Shown here: positions 36,814 through 45,498 of the stretch, one piece after another
Numbering within the stretch: the first letter of the stretch is position 1
How the letters are laid out: each line of letters opens with the position of its first letter
From: CAIYRG01 sp965247505
Lineage (GTDB): Bacteria > Pseudomonadota > Alphaproteobacteria > Micropepsales > Micropepsaceae
Assembly (NCBI GenBank): GCA_965247505.1
Contig: OZ252020.1
Span: forward strand, 2,852,001 to 2,916,000
Length of the DNA stretch: 64,000 nucleotides
Direction: 5' to 3'
Translations under genes and position numbers: made by a program
The notes under the pieces: generated by a model
Seen by the model: only the letters and a program-made list of their open reading frames with translations
Told to the model about the DNA's origin: nothing
Database searches by the model: none

Positions 36814-38036
36814 GGCCAATCCGTCGTTAAAAATTGTCCTGCCTCGATCGAGACAAGAACGGCATTGCCGGCAAGCGGCGTAAAAAGACTGGAATCCGTT
36901 CCAGTCATCCAGGCCTGGGCCGAAAGACTGAGAATTTCTTCGAAAAGGGCCGCCCTGCGCTCAGAATCGAGATGTGCGACGATTTCGTCCAGAAGGAGAA
37001 TGGGCGCGCTTTCCGTTTTCCGGCGTTTTTGCAGCCATGCGTTTGCAAGCACAATAGAGATGAGCAGTGCCTTTTGCTCGCCGGTAGAGCAATCACGCGC
37101 ATCGGCGCGCTTGAGCGTATGGCGCACGCGAAGATCGCCGATATGCGGTCCCACATTGGTGCGTCCGCTCTCGCCGTCGCGACGGCGCAGGGCAGAAAAT
37201 TTCTCTTGCAGCGCAACAGCATCGGATGCGCCATCGAGACCATCTTCCAGGGCCAGATGCGCGCAGGGAAAATTACCGGCTTCGCCTCGCAAGGCGAGCT
37301 CCTCGTTAAGAAGTGCGATCATGTTTTCGCGCGATTCGGTGAGCGCAATACCCTCTACGGCCATATTTTCTTCGAGACCATCCAGCCACACGGGGTCGAA
37401 CCGGCCCTCCTTGAGCAGCCTCAAGCGCTCTCGCATGGCCCTGTCGCAGCGGTTTGTGCGTTTGGCGTGTCCGCCGTCCAATCCGAACACAAGGCGATCA
37501 AGAAACCGGCGCCTATCCCCAGCGCCGTCGAGGAACAATCTGTCCTGCGCGGGTGTCAGCCACAGCATGGGGGCGAGGTCGACAAAATCTGCACTTTGCG
37601 CCGGAGCGCCATTCAAATGCGTCACGCGCTTTGCATTCGCGCCAGGGCTTAACGGCGCGAGCCCCGTTCCAACTTCCCAACTTCCGTCGGTTCTCTCAAG
37701 CGTCGCTGCAACCGTCCAAAGACTGGTACCGAGCAAAAAACCGTCTTCCGCCTCTTGCGCATTCGTATCATGCGGCGCTTTGCGCTGCATTTCGCCCAAA
37801 CGCGCGCCGCGCAGTCCTCGCCCCGGCGAAAGCAGGGAAATCGCCTCCAGGCAATTGGTTTTCCCGGTGCCATTGTGGCCGGCAAGCACGACGGGTCCGG
37901 AAGGAACATCGAGCGTCGCATCCGAATAAGAACGAAAATTGACTAGCCGTAGCGTCTTCAGCGCAAGTTTGTTCTCCGGTGCCGAAGCCACCGGGCGCTC
38001 TGCTGCGCCACAATTAAGCATTGCCGTGTTTTCCAA
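36810..38036 (-). CDS. recF: DNA replication and repair protein RecF
   Basis: SMC-like ATPase assisting loading of RecA at gaps. 408 residues. The start of the domain is LKTLRLVNFRSYSDATLDV, Walker A AGHNGTGKTNCLE, signature STGEQKALLIS and Walker B ILLLDEIVAHLD. The N-terminal 24 residues before the core are not conserved and a later ATG at 38021 is possible. It lies 11 bp after dnaN and overlaps gyrB. Confidence 0.94.
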   Translation of the reverse strand: MENTAMLNCGAAERPVASAPENKLALKTLRLVNFRSYSDATLDVPSGPVVLAGHNGTGKTNCLEAISLLSPGRGLRGARLGEMQRKAPHDTNAQEAEDGFLLGTSLWTVAATLERTDGSWEVGTGLAPLSPGANAKRVTHLNGAPAQSADFVDLAPMLWLTPAQDRLFLDGAGDRRRFLDRLVFGLDGGHAKRTNRCDRAMRERLRLLKEGRFDPVWLDGLEENMAVEGIALTESRENMIALLNEELALRGEAGNFPCAHLALEDGLDGASDAVALQEKFSALRRRDGESGRTNVGPHIGDLRVRHTLKRADARDCSTGEQKALLISIVLANAWLQKRRKTESAPILLLDEIVAHLDSERRAALFEEILSLSAQAWMTGTDSSLFTPLAGNAVLVSIEAGQFLTTDWP

Positions 38037-38047
38037 CGATTATCCTA

Positions 38048-39166
38048 TTACACGCGCATGGGCATAAGGACGTACAAAGTCCGGGCGTCATCCGTATCTT
38101 CAATCAATGTCGGCGATCCAGAATCCGCGAGCAGAAAGCGGACTTCCTTTCCTTCCACTTGCCCTGTGATATCGAGCAAATACCGCGCGTTGAAGCCGAT
38201 CTCGATTGCCTCCGCGCTGTAATTGGCGCCGAGGTCTTCGGTAGCCGTTCCGCTTTCTGGGTTAACGACCGACAGCGTCACGCTGTCTTTGTTGATATTG
38301 AGCTTTACTGCGCGCGTCTTGTCCGCCGAAATGGTCGAGACGCGGTCGACGGCATGGCTAAACTCTTTGGCGTCGAGCATCAGGACTTTGTCATTATTGG
38401 TCGGGATCACGCGCTGATATTCCGGGAACGACCCGTCGATCAGCTTGGAGGTAAGTTGCACGTCGCTAAAGGTAAATTGAATTTTGGTATCGGATAGCCC
38501 GATTTCAATGGCGCCTTCCGAGTCCTCAAGAAGCCTTCTCAGTTCGGCGACAGTCTTTCTCGGCACGATAATCCCAGGCATGCCGGCGGCACCATCGGGA
38601 AGCTCGAGATCGTAACGCGCAAGGCGGTGCCCGTCGGTGGCGACTGCGCGCAAGGTTTTGTCTTTGTCTTCCGCTACGTGAACATAGATGCCGTTGAGGT
38701 AAAAACGCGTCTCTTCGGTCGAAATCGCAAAACGGGTCTTATCGACCAAGGCCATGAGGTCGGACGCGTCGAGGCGAAATTTATGTGGCAATGCGCCGGC
38801 GGAGACTTGCGGGAAATCTTCTTGCGGCAGGCAAGCAAGTTCGAAACGGATCGAGCCTGCCGAAACAGCAAGGCGTCCTGAATCTCCGGTAAGAAGTTCG
38901 GCTTGCACTTGAGCACCGTCCGGCATTTTGCGTACGATGTCGTAAAGCATGTGTGCGGGTGCGGTGGCTGCGCCATTTCTTAAAACATCGGAAGGGAGCG
39001 ACTCGACGATTTCGATATCGAGATCGGTAGCGGTCAAAGTCAGTTTTCCCTTGGCGGCCTGTATCAGCACATTGGAGAGAATGGGGATCGTATTTCGCCG
39101 CTCCACCACACTTTGAACATGCCCAAGTGCTTTTAGCAGGGCGCCGCGCTCTACATTGATTTTCAT
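38048..39166 (-). CDS. dnaN: DNA polymerase III beta sliding clamp
   Basis: Ring-shaped processivity factor of 372 residues, three topologically similar domains. N-terminus MKINVERGALLKALGHVQSV and C-terminus ending LYVLMPMRV are textbook. The ATG at 39166 is the family start; an extension of six codons is open but not conserved. A 277 bp gap separates it from dnaA upstream, and recF follows after 11 bp. Confidence 0.97.
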   Translation of the reverse strand: MKINVERGALLKALGHVQSVVERRNTIPILSNVLIQAAKGKLTLTATDLDIEIVESLPSDVLRNGAATAPAHMLYDIVRKMPDGAQVQAELLTGDSGRLAVSAGSIRFELACLPQEDFPQVSAGALPHKFRLDASDLMALVDKTRFAISTEETRFYLNGIYVHVAEDKDKTLRAVATDGHRLARYDLELPDGAAGMPGIIVPRKTVAELRRLLEDSEGAIEIGLSDTKIQFTFSDVQLTSKLIDGSFPEYQRVIPTNNDKVLMLDAKEFSHAVDRVSTISADKTRAVKLNINKDSVTLSVVNPESGTATEDLGANYSAEAIEIGFNARYLLDITGQVEGKEVRFLLADSGSPTLIEDTDDARTLYVLMPMRV

Positions 39167-39443
39167 GGCCGCCTGTCTTCCCAAAATCCGCTCAAAATTG
39201 TTTCTACCAGCCTAGAAGCCAGCCTAGAAGAACATGGCCCTAGCCGCCCGCGCGGTAAGCGCCTGTTTGTCGCAATTGAATGCCCGTTTGGGCCGTCTTT
39301 CGTGCCCCTTAAACAATACAGAAATAAGCGTCATCAAGCGACTCGAATAGCGCAGTATAGCAAGGGTTTAGCCAAGGAAAACAGCGCTTTTCGCCCCCAA
39401 AGCCCCTGCGCGCCGTTTGGAGCGCGGGGGCGCTTGCAAGAGG
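39167..39443. other. Non-coding spacer between dnaA and dnaN
   Basis: 277 bp without a supported gene. Near the dnaA end, GCCCCTGC and GCGGGGGC arms (about 39404-39435) form a GC-rich hairpin that may end or attenuate dnaA transcription. Near dnaN the decamer CAGCCTAGAAG occurs twice in tandem. The dnaN promoter should lie here. Confidence 0.4.
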
Positions 39444-40874
39444 TCAGGTTCGCGGTACGCGCCCGAGCACTTTTCTCAGGAAATCGACTTCCTGTTGGAA
39501 GACCGGATCGGCTCCACACAGCGCTTCGATACGCCGGCAGGCATGCAGAACCGTCGTGTGATCGCGGCCGCCAAAGCGCCTGCCAATATCTGGCAGAGAT
39601 CGACTGGTCAGCTCGCGCGCCAGATACATTGCAACTTGGCGCGGACGGGCGACACGGCGTGCTCTGCGCGCAGAATGCAACTCACGCAAATCGAGCTTGT
39701 AGAACTCAGCCGTTTTCTTCTGGATTTCCTCAATGGTCACCCGCCGGTCGAGCATGGCACCACGGCTATTAATGGCTTCCTCGGCCACATCGACTGTCAC
39801 CGGTTTACCGGTGAGATCGGCATAGGTCGCGAGTTTGACCAGGACACCGAGAAGCTCGCGTGGGCAGACATCAAGCTCGGTGGCGACGTGGGATAGCACT
39901 TCGTCGGGAAGCCTCGAGCGCGGGCGCTTGCGCGCCATCTCTGAGGACTTGGCCCGCAAAATCTCCAGCCGGGTCGCGGCGTCCGGCTTTTGCAATGCGA
40001 TGATTACGCCGCCTTGCATGCGCGAGCGAACATCGCCGGAGAGGCCTTCAAGCGCGGCGGGCGGGCGATCGGCCGCGATGACGACACGGCGCCGCAAATC
40101 GGTGAAAGCGTTCACAGTGTGCAGAAATTCGCTGACGGTCGCGGCGCGCCCGCAAATATGCTGCAAATCGTCGATCAGAAGGACATCGGCGCCGCGAAGC
40201 TCTTCCTTGAAGGCAAGCGTTTCTTGATTGCGGAGCGCCGCCAAAAAGCGGCGCATGAAATCTTCGGCGCGTAGAAAGAGGGCGCGGGCACTACGCTCGC
40301 CGGCATCCATGGCTATTGCGTTCAGTAGATGGGTTTTGCCGTAGCCAAAGCCGCCATGTACGAAAAGAAGCCCCATATCGTTTTCGCCACTCTCCGCGAA
40401 GCGGCGCGCAGCCTTGAAGGCGAATTCCGTTTCCGGTCCGACTACAAAATTTTCGAAGCTTTGCTTGGGATCCGGTTGGCGGTCCCAAAGGCCATGGAGC
40501 GAACCGGTAGGCCGCCGCGCGTTTTCCTGCGGTTTGGCCTGCCGCGCCAAATTTCCGCCAACTGTCGGAGCGGCTTTGCGCGCGCTCGCAGCGCGTGACT
40601 CCGGGGCAACAACAATATCCAGGCTCTCGAAATTGGGCGCGAGCGCCATAAGGGCACGCTCAAGACGCGCGGCGTGGTGAAGCGTGACATAGTCGCGGAC
40701 GAGGCGGCCTGGCGCGGAGAGCTTCACCTGACCCTTTGTGACCTCCGACAAGGCCAGAGGAGCAATCCAGGTGTCATAAATGCCCTGACCGCATTCGAGC
40801 CGTACGCGCTCTTGCACAGTCACCCAGATGTCTTTCCAAGCCGGCTCCGGTGCGTTCTCTAAAGGTAGTGCCAT
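39444..40874 (-). CDS. dnaA: Chromosomal replication initiator DnaA
   Basis: AAA+ initiator of 476 residues with all four domains: an N-terminal interaction domain (WKDIWVTVQERV), a variable linker, the AAA+ core with Walker A GGFGYGKTHL and Walker B LLIDDLQ, and the C-terminal DNA-binding domain with RPRQVAMYLAREL and the signature GRRFGGRDHTTVLHA. The Walker A deviates from the common GGVGLGKTHL at two positions while keeping all catalytic residues. First gene of the dnaA-dnaN-recF-gyrB block, marking the replication origin region. Its upstream 158 bp spacer holds the promoter. Confidence 0.97.
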   Translation of the reverse strand: MALPLENAPEPAWKDIWVTVQERVRLECGQGIYDTWIAPLALSEVTKGQVKLSAPGRLVRDYVTLHHAARLERALMALAPNFESLDIVVAPESRAASARKAAPTVGGNLARQAKPQENARRPTGSLHGLWDRQPDPKQSFENFVVGPETEFAFKAARRFAESGENDMGLLFVHGGFGYGKTHLLNAIAMDAGERSARALFLRAEDFMRRFLAALRNQETLAFKEELRGADVLLIDDLQHICGRAATVSEFLHTVNAFTDLRRRVVIAADRPPAALEGLSGDVRSRMQGGVIIALQKPDAATRLEILRAKSSEMARKRPRSRLPDEVLSHVATELDVCPRELLGVLVKLATYADLTGKPVTVDVAEEAINSRGAMLDRRVTIEEIQKKTAEFYKLDLRELHSARRARRVARPRQVAMYLARELTSRSLPDIGRRFGGRDHTTVLHACRRIEALCGADPVFQQEVDFLRKVLGRVPRT

Positions 40875-41032
40875 AATTACTTCACTCCATCTGCGCCAGC
40901 CAACAAGTTTGTTCTGGCACCTACAATCCCAATTGTTCTTTCTCTTGGCTAAATGGGAAGTTTTGCTTCCCGAGCTGGAGATTTTTACTTGTATTGTTTC
41001 AAATCCTTATTTCTGACGACTGTTTCCAACCA

Positions 41033-41497
41033 TCAGGACTGAACCCAAGGCAGGCCCGCGGCCTTCCACCCCTCGGCGCTGCCACGCCTGCGTTCCGCGT
41101 CCAGCCCCCCCTCGAAACCGTCACCGACATTGAAACAGGGGCCGAAACCCGCTGCCGTGGCGGCGATCGCAGCACCGCGCGAACGCGCTCCGGAGCGGCA
41201 AAGGAAAAAAATAGGGCTGCCCTGCGCATAACCGGAGCCAACTAATGCGGTGCTCAATTCGGAGACAAAATTCGGGTTCGGCGACGGCCCCGGCGGGAAA
41301 GTCTGCCATTCGACTAGTATCGGTTTGCGGGAGAGTTCGGTGAGGTCGGGCAGGCCAACGAAACTCCACTCGGCCTGGGTGCGCACGTCGATCAGAAGAG
41401 CTTTGGGGTCTTGCTCGAGGCGCGCCCAGCTTTCTTTCGCGCTGATATCGCCGGCATATGCCGCATTGGCTTCATTTGGCGAAGAGGCGCCGGACAT
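41033..41497 (-). CDS. Rhodanese-like domain protein
   Basis: Small single-domain rhodanese of 154 residues. The active-site loop is CRSGARSR with Cys100 as the persulfide-forming residue; ALLIDVRTQAEW is the typical N-terminal strand, and the C-terminus FEGGLDAERRRG... GWKAAGLPW is shared by a proteobacterial subgroup. Cytoplasmic sulfur carrier or transferase; substrate unknown. The ATG at 41497 is used; an upstream extension would add 21 residues with a Cys-rich stretch. It lies between rpsT and dnaA on the same strand. Confidence 0.8.
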   Translation of the reverse strand: MSGASSPNEANAAYAGDISAKESWARLEQDPKALLIDVRTQAEWSFVGLPDLTELSRKPILVEWQTFPPGPSPNPNFVSELSTALVGSGYAQGSPIFFLCRSGARSRGAAIAATAAGFGPCFNVGDGFEGGLDAERRRGSAEGWKAAGLPWVQS

Positions 41498-41967
41498 ACA
41501 CAAAGTCCCTAAAGACAATAGATTCCCTTGAGCGCAAATGCACCCCAAACAAAAATACAATAGAAATTAAGTTATTACTTAGTGATTACACTTTCGGACC
41601 ATTTTCATATCGCCGATATGGTCTTTTTTATTATCCAATACATATCTACCTTGCATTTCCATGTTCCGCACCCCCGCGATAGGAGAGAAGGTTATACAGA
41701 GCTGTACGCCTCGCGCAAGCGAGAAATTGCCCGCAACTCAATTTTTTAAAGGGGGGGTGTGAAATGCCAAAAAGCTAGGCATTTTAGGGTTTTTGACGTG
41801 TACGGATGATTGGATGTGAGGTGATTCAGAGGCTTAGTCTCACTACGTCGATTGATTCGCCACAAATCCGTCAAGACCCGTGAACTCTTCCATCCACTGA
41901 TGAAAAGCAAGTCTTCGCGTTGAATTCACGCATCAATTTACGCTGAGTTCAAGAAAATATAGGAATC
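41498..41967. other. AT-rich non-coding region, candidate replication origin
   Basis: 470 bp, clearly more AT-rich than its surroundings, between rpsT and the rhodanese-dnaA genes. DnaA-box-like nonamers are TTATCCAAT (41631) and TTATACAGA (41692). GANTC methylation sites are at 41521, 41823, 41854 and 41963. Hairpins include CATATCG-C-CGATATG near 41608-41622 followed by six T, and AAATGCC/GGCATTT at 41763-41785. No gene is supported. The origin is expected near dnaA or near hemE in relatives, so this is a candidate only. Confidence 0.4.
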
Positions 41968-42234
41968 TTAGCCGTTAAGCCGTTTAACGCCGGCGGCGAG
42001 ACGCGAGACCTTACGAGACCCGGCGTTTTTGTGGATAACTCCCTTGCCCGCGGCGCGCATAATTTCCGGCTCGGCGGATTTGAACGCAGCGCTTGCGGCC
42101 TCTTTGTCGCCAGCCTTCAGGGCCTCTTCCACCACTCTTACAGCAGAGCGCATCTTGGTCTTGCGGCCCTTATTGATGGCGGTGCGTCGCTCGATTTGGC
42201 GGACGCGTTTCTTGGCCGAAGGCTTATTAGGCAT
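41968..42234 (-). CDS. rpsT: 30S ribosomal protein S20
   Basis: Basic ribosomal protein of 88 residues binding 16S rRNA. Starts MPNKPSAKKRVRQIERRT, with the conserved INKGRKTKMRSAV and KGVIHKNAGSRKVSRLA motifs. The ATG at 42234 is the family start. Location next to dnaA is common in Alphaproteobacteria. Confidence 0.97.
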   Translation of the reverse strand: MPNKPSAKKRVRQIERRTAINKGRKTKMRSAVRVVEEALKAGDKEAASAAFKSAEPEIMRAAGKGVIHKNAGSRKVSRLAAGVKRLNG

Positions 42235-42307
42235 GGGTTTCCCGGCTATTGGGTTTAAGGAGCCGCGCCTATAGCCCGCCCTAACGCCAGGGTCAATGAC
42301 TCTGGGG

Positions 42308-42541
42308 TCAATGCGCCGTCGTGTCGTGATGAAGAAGCGCGATCCGCAGCGGGTCTTTGCCGTCGAGCCAGGCAATCCACCGATCGCCGTCCGGTTTGTC
42401 GATGGCCCAAATGTCTATGGCGTTGCCATCCACTAGCTGGTTGGCCTTGTGAAAGGCCTCTTCGTCACTCACACATTCGGGCTCATAAAGATCGACGACA
42501 TGACCGGCGTCGTCGATAACGGAATGGCGATATTTGGACAT
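42308..42541 (-). CDS. Hypothetical protein of 77 residues
   Basis: Acidic soluble protein, no family recognised. It begins MSKYRHSVIDDAGHVVDLYE and ends in a His-rich tail LLHHDTTAH. The strong AGGAGG site 4-5 nt before the ATG at 42541 supports this start and the reality of the gene; the frame is open 11 codons upstream. Between echA and rpsT on the same strand. Confidence 0.6.
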   Translation of the reverse strand: MSKYRHSVIDDAGHVVDLYEPECVSDEEAFHKANQLVDGNAIDIWAIDKPDGDRWIAWLDGKDPLRIALLHHDTTAH

Positions 42542-42628
42542 GACGTCCTCCTGCATGACTTCTTTTGCAATCATGCGGGCCGGCGGCTTCCTGCGCCTTG
42601 ATCCAGGTCAAAGCCTGATGCGGCTCTC

Positions 42629-43405
42629 CTAGCGGTCTTGAAACTTTGCTTTGCGCTTTTCGACGAAGGCGGCCATGCCTTCCTTCTGGTCGTCGGTGGC
42701 GAAGAGCGCATGAAACAGGCGGCGCTCGAAGCGCAAACCTTCGGAAAGCGTTGTCTCATAGGCTCTGTTGATCGCTTCTTTCGCCATCATTAATGCCGGC
42801 GTCGGCGCGCCGGAGATATTCCTCGCGCTGGCCATTGCTTCGCTCATTAAATCTTCAAGCGGCACGATACGCGCAACAAGCCCCGCGCGTTCGGCCTCAT
42901 TTGCATCAATCATGCGGCCGGTGAGGCACATTTCCATGGCTTTCGATTTTCCGACAAGGCGCGTGAGCCTCTGAGAGCCGCCGGCGCCCGGAATGACTCC
43001 GAGTTTGATTTCCGGTTGTCCGAATTGCGCGTTGTCCGCCGCCAAAATGAAATCGCACATCATCGCAAGCTCGCAACCGCCACCCAGCGCAAAGCCTGCG
43101 ACCGCGGCGATGATCGGCTTGCGTGCTCTGGACGCGCTCTCCCAATTTCGCGTGATGAAGTCCTCTTTGTAGGCCTCGGCGAAGGTCTTTTCCTGCATCT
43201 CCTTAATGTCGGCGCCCGCAGCGAAGGCTTTCTCGGAACCGGTAATGATCATGCAGCGTATGGCATCATCGGCCTCGAAAGCATCGATCGCTTCGGTCAA
43301 TTCGTCCATCAATGCGGAATTGAGTGCGTTGAGCGCTTGTGGCCGGTTGAGGGTAATGATCCCGACTGCACCCTCGGCCTCAACCAGAATATTTTCGTAA
43401 GCCAT
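42629..43405 (-). CDS. Enoyl-CoA hydratase
   Basis: Crotonase-fold enzyme of 258 residues, hydrating short-chain enoyl-CoA in beta-oxidation. Oxyanion-hole segments are EKAFAAGADIKEM and AVAGFALGGGCELAMMCD; both catalytic Glu are in GGGCELAMM and FGQPEIKLGVIPGAGGSQRL, arguing for a true hydratase. The ATG at 43405 (MAYENILVE) fits the family. Close to mitochondrial short-chain hydratase in motif pattern. Stands alone between mutM and a small gene. Confidence 0.9.
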   Translation of the reverse strand: MAYENILVEAEGAVGIITLNRPQALNALNSALMDELTEAIDAFEADDAIRCMIITGSEKAFAAGADIKEMQEKTFAEAYKEDFITRNWESASRARKPIIAAVAGFALGGGCELAMMCDFILAADNAQFGQPEIKLGVIPGAGGSQRLTRLVGKSKAMEMCLTGRMIDANEAERAGLVARIVPLEDLMSEAMASARNISGAPTPALMMAKEAINRAYETTLSEGLRFERRLFHALFATDDQKEGMAAFVEKRKAKFQDR

Positions 43406-43503
43406 GAACGCACCGCATGCGAATTTCATTCTCATCCGGCCATGCTCCGGTGCACAAATCAAGGCTCGCCTGTGGACAAAATTACGTAAACCTTGGCGTC
43501 ACG

Positions 43504-44394
43504 CTAACGCTGGCAGCTGGGGCAATACCATGTCGAACGCCCCGCTTGGACCAGCCGTTTTATTTTTCCACTGCAGGTTTTTCTTGGGCAGGCTTCGCCC
43601 TGACGGTCATAGACGGAAAATCTGTGCTGGAAATAGCCAAGCTCGCCATCGGCCTGCGCGTAGTCGCGTAAGCTTGAGCCGCCGGCGGCAATGGCTTGGC
43701 GGAGAATATTCTTGATCGCGCGAACAAGTCTTTGAGCACGAACGCCCACGACGCTCAAAGCCATCCGCTTGGGCGAAATCTTGGCGCGATAAAGCGCTTC
43801 GCAGACATAGATATTGCCGAGCCCCGCCACCACGCGTTGATCGAGGAGCGCAGCCTTAATCGGTGTGCGTTTATTGCGCAGGGCCTCGCTTAATGCCGCG
43901 CCGGTAAAGCCTCTCTCGAGCGGTTCGGGCCCCAAATTTTTGAACAAGGGATGCTGAGCGAGCGCATCTGTCGCCACCAGAATCATCAAACCAAAACGGC
44001 GATGATCGGTGTAGACGATGCGCGTCCCATTCTCGGTTTCTAACACAACATGATCATGGGGCCCGTAGGAATGGCGAGTGGAGAGGGCTTTGGTTTGCGT
44101 GGGCTTGCGGGCAAAGTTTCCAGGCGTTTTGGAGCAATTAGGGCCATGAATGGTGAGGCGGCCCGACATGCCGAGATGAATCACCAGAGTATCGGGACCG
44201 TCGGTCTCGGCCAGAAGGTATTTCGCCCGGCGCTTCAAAGCCGTAATTCGCCGCCCGGTAAGGCGCTTGGCAAAACCGGCCGTGAAAGGCACGCGAAGAT
44301 CGGCCCTGTGCGTCGTGACTTTGGCAAGGCGCTGGCCCTCAAGCGTCGGGGCCAGGCCAAGGCGAATGGTTTCGACTTCGGGTAGCTCAGGCAT
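43504..44394 (-). CDS. mutM: Formamidopyrimidine-DNA glycosylase
   Basis: Bifunctional glycosylase/AP lyase removing 8-oxoguanine. 296 residues. The N-terminal catalytic PELPEVET follows the Met directly; the conserved GLGNIYVCEALYRAKISP motif and the C-terminal zinc finger CPRKTC...YCPSCQR are present. The ATG at 44394 is fixed by the requirement for Pro2. A miniature transposon lies 34 bp upstream, so the promoter has been displaced or is supplied by the element. Confidence 0.96.
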   Translation of the reverse strand: MPELPEVETIRLGLAPTLEGQRLAKVTTHRADLRVPFTAGFAKRLTGRRITALKRRAKYLLAETDGPDTLVIHLGMSGRLTIHGPNCSKTPGNFARKPTQTKALSTRHSYGPHDHVVLETENGTRIVYTDHRRFGLMILVATDALAQHPLFKNLGPEPLERGFTGAALSEALRNKRTPIKAALLDQRVVAGLGNIYVCEALYRAKISPKRMALSVVGVRAQRLVRAIKNILRQAIAAGGSSLRDYAQADGELGYFQHRFSVYDRQGEACPRKTCSGKIKRLVQAGRSTWYCPSCQR

Positions 44395-44428
44395 GAAAAA
44401 GACAAGGATTAAGGGTTTCGGGAGCTTA

Positions 44429-44697
44429 GAGCATGATACGGCCAGATTGAAACAATTCTGTTTGCGGCCCGGCGAGGTGATCCACGCGGAAGGCAGCGAA
44501 GCGCGATGTATGCGCATCGGGCAAGCCGTATGACAAAGTGGGCGCCTGCCGGACGCAAACCCAAAGGGACGGGCGTGTTTGCACCAAATCCTGCGGGCTT
44601 TGTCTCGACCATAGTCCCGCTATGCTCTTCGAAAAATCCCTTGACCTTGTCGCAAACCCGCCACGTCAGAATGGTGCAATCTGGCCTTATCATGCTC
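44429..44697. mobile_element. Miniature inverted-repeat element, copy 2 (TA-flanked)
   Basis: A 269 bp element flanked by TA (44427-44428 and 44698-44699). Ends: GAGCATGATACGGCCAGATTG left and GAGCATGATAAGGCCAGATTG (complement) right, one mismatch. The interior follows copy 1 (21440-21724) closely but lacks about 16 bp near the left end. It is inserted between the divergent mutM and ubiE genes, splitting an original spacer of roughly 65 bp. Confidence 0.85.
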
Positions 44698-44730
44698 TAG
44701 AGTAGCTGAAACCCACCCGCTCGGGCTAAT

Positions 44731-45498
44731 ATGTTGCCTGTGAACAAGTCCGCCCATCCTTCCGTCTCTTTCGGCTTCCGCGATGTGTCCGTGGAAGAGA
44801 AGCCCGAGCTCGTGCGCGAGGTCTTCTCCTCCGTGGCCGAACGCTACGATCTGATGAACGATCTCATGTCGGCTGGTGTGCATCGGGTCTGGAAAGACGC
44901 CTTTGTCGACTGGCTCAATCCGCAACCGGGAATCGCGCATTTGGATGTCGCGGGCGGGACGGGAGATATCGCGTTTCGCATAGCGACACGCGTGAGGAAG
45001 CGTAAAGGCGCCGCCGACATTACGGTTTGCGATATCAATACTGAGATGCTGGCCCAGGGCATGGCGCGGGCACGCAAAAGCCCTGCGCCCATTACGTGGC
45101 TTTGCGGTGACGCGGAAGATCTGCCGATCGAAACCGCGAGCCGCGACAGCTATACGATTGCCTTTGGTATTCGAAATGTCACCCATATCGATCGGGCCTT
45201 GAGCGAAGCCTATCGCGTCTTGAAACCGGGCGGGCGGTTTCTCTGTCTCGAATTTTCGCGGGTCACCGCGCCGGGATTGGATCGGCTTTACGATCTTTAT
45301 TCCTTCGAAGTGTTGCCGCGCCTTGGCGAAGCGGTTGCCGGAAACGGCGCAGCCTATCGTTATTTGGCGGAAAGCATTCGTAGGTTTCCCGCTCAGAAAC
45401 GATTTGCACGCATGATTGCAGCTGCAGGATTTTCGCAAGTGAAATGCAGAAATCTTTCGGGCGGGATCGCAGCAATGCATTCGGGATGGAAGGTCTAG
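44731..45498 (+). CDS. ubiE: Demethylmenaquinone/ubiquinone methyltransferase UbiE
   Basis: S-adenosylmethionine-dependent C-methyltransferase of quinone synthesis, 255 residues. Motif I LDVAGGTGDIAFRI, AFGIRNVTHIDRALSEAYRVL and LKPGGRFLCLEFS are diagnostic; the N-terminal VFSSVAERYDLMNDLMS is the UbiE signature. It starts at ATG 44731, only 33 bp from the miniature element. It overlaps ubiB by 13 bp. Confidence 0.96.
   Translation: MLPVNKSAHPSVSFGFRDVSVEEKPELVREVFSSVAERYDLMNDLMSAGVHRVWKDAFVDWLNPQPGIAHLDVAGGTGDIAFRIATRVRKRKGAADITVCDINTEMLAQGMARARKSPAPITWLCGDAEDLPIETASRDSYTIAFGIRNVTHIDRALSEAYRVLKPGGRFLCLEFSRVTAPGLDRLYDLYSFEVLPRLGEAVAGNGAAYRYLAESIRRFPAQKRFARMIAAAGFSQVKCRNLSGGIAAMHSGWKV

Noticed and set aside
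39233..39350. Frame of about 38 codons in the dnaA-dnaN spacer
   Set aside because: No ribosome-binding site, no family, and no supporting terminator or promoter.
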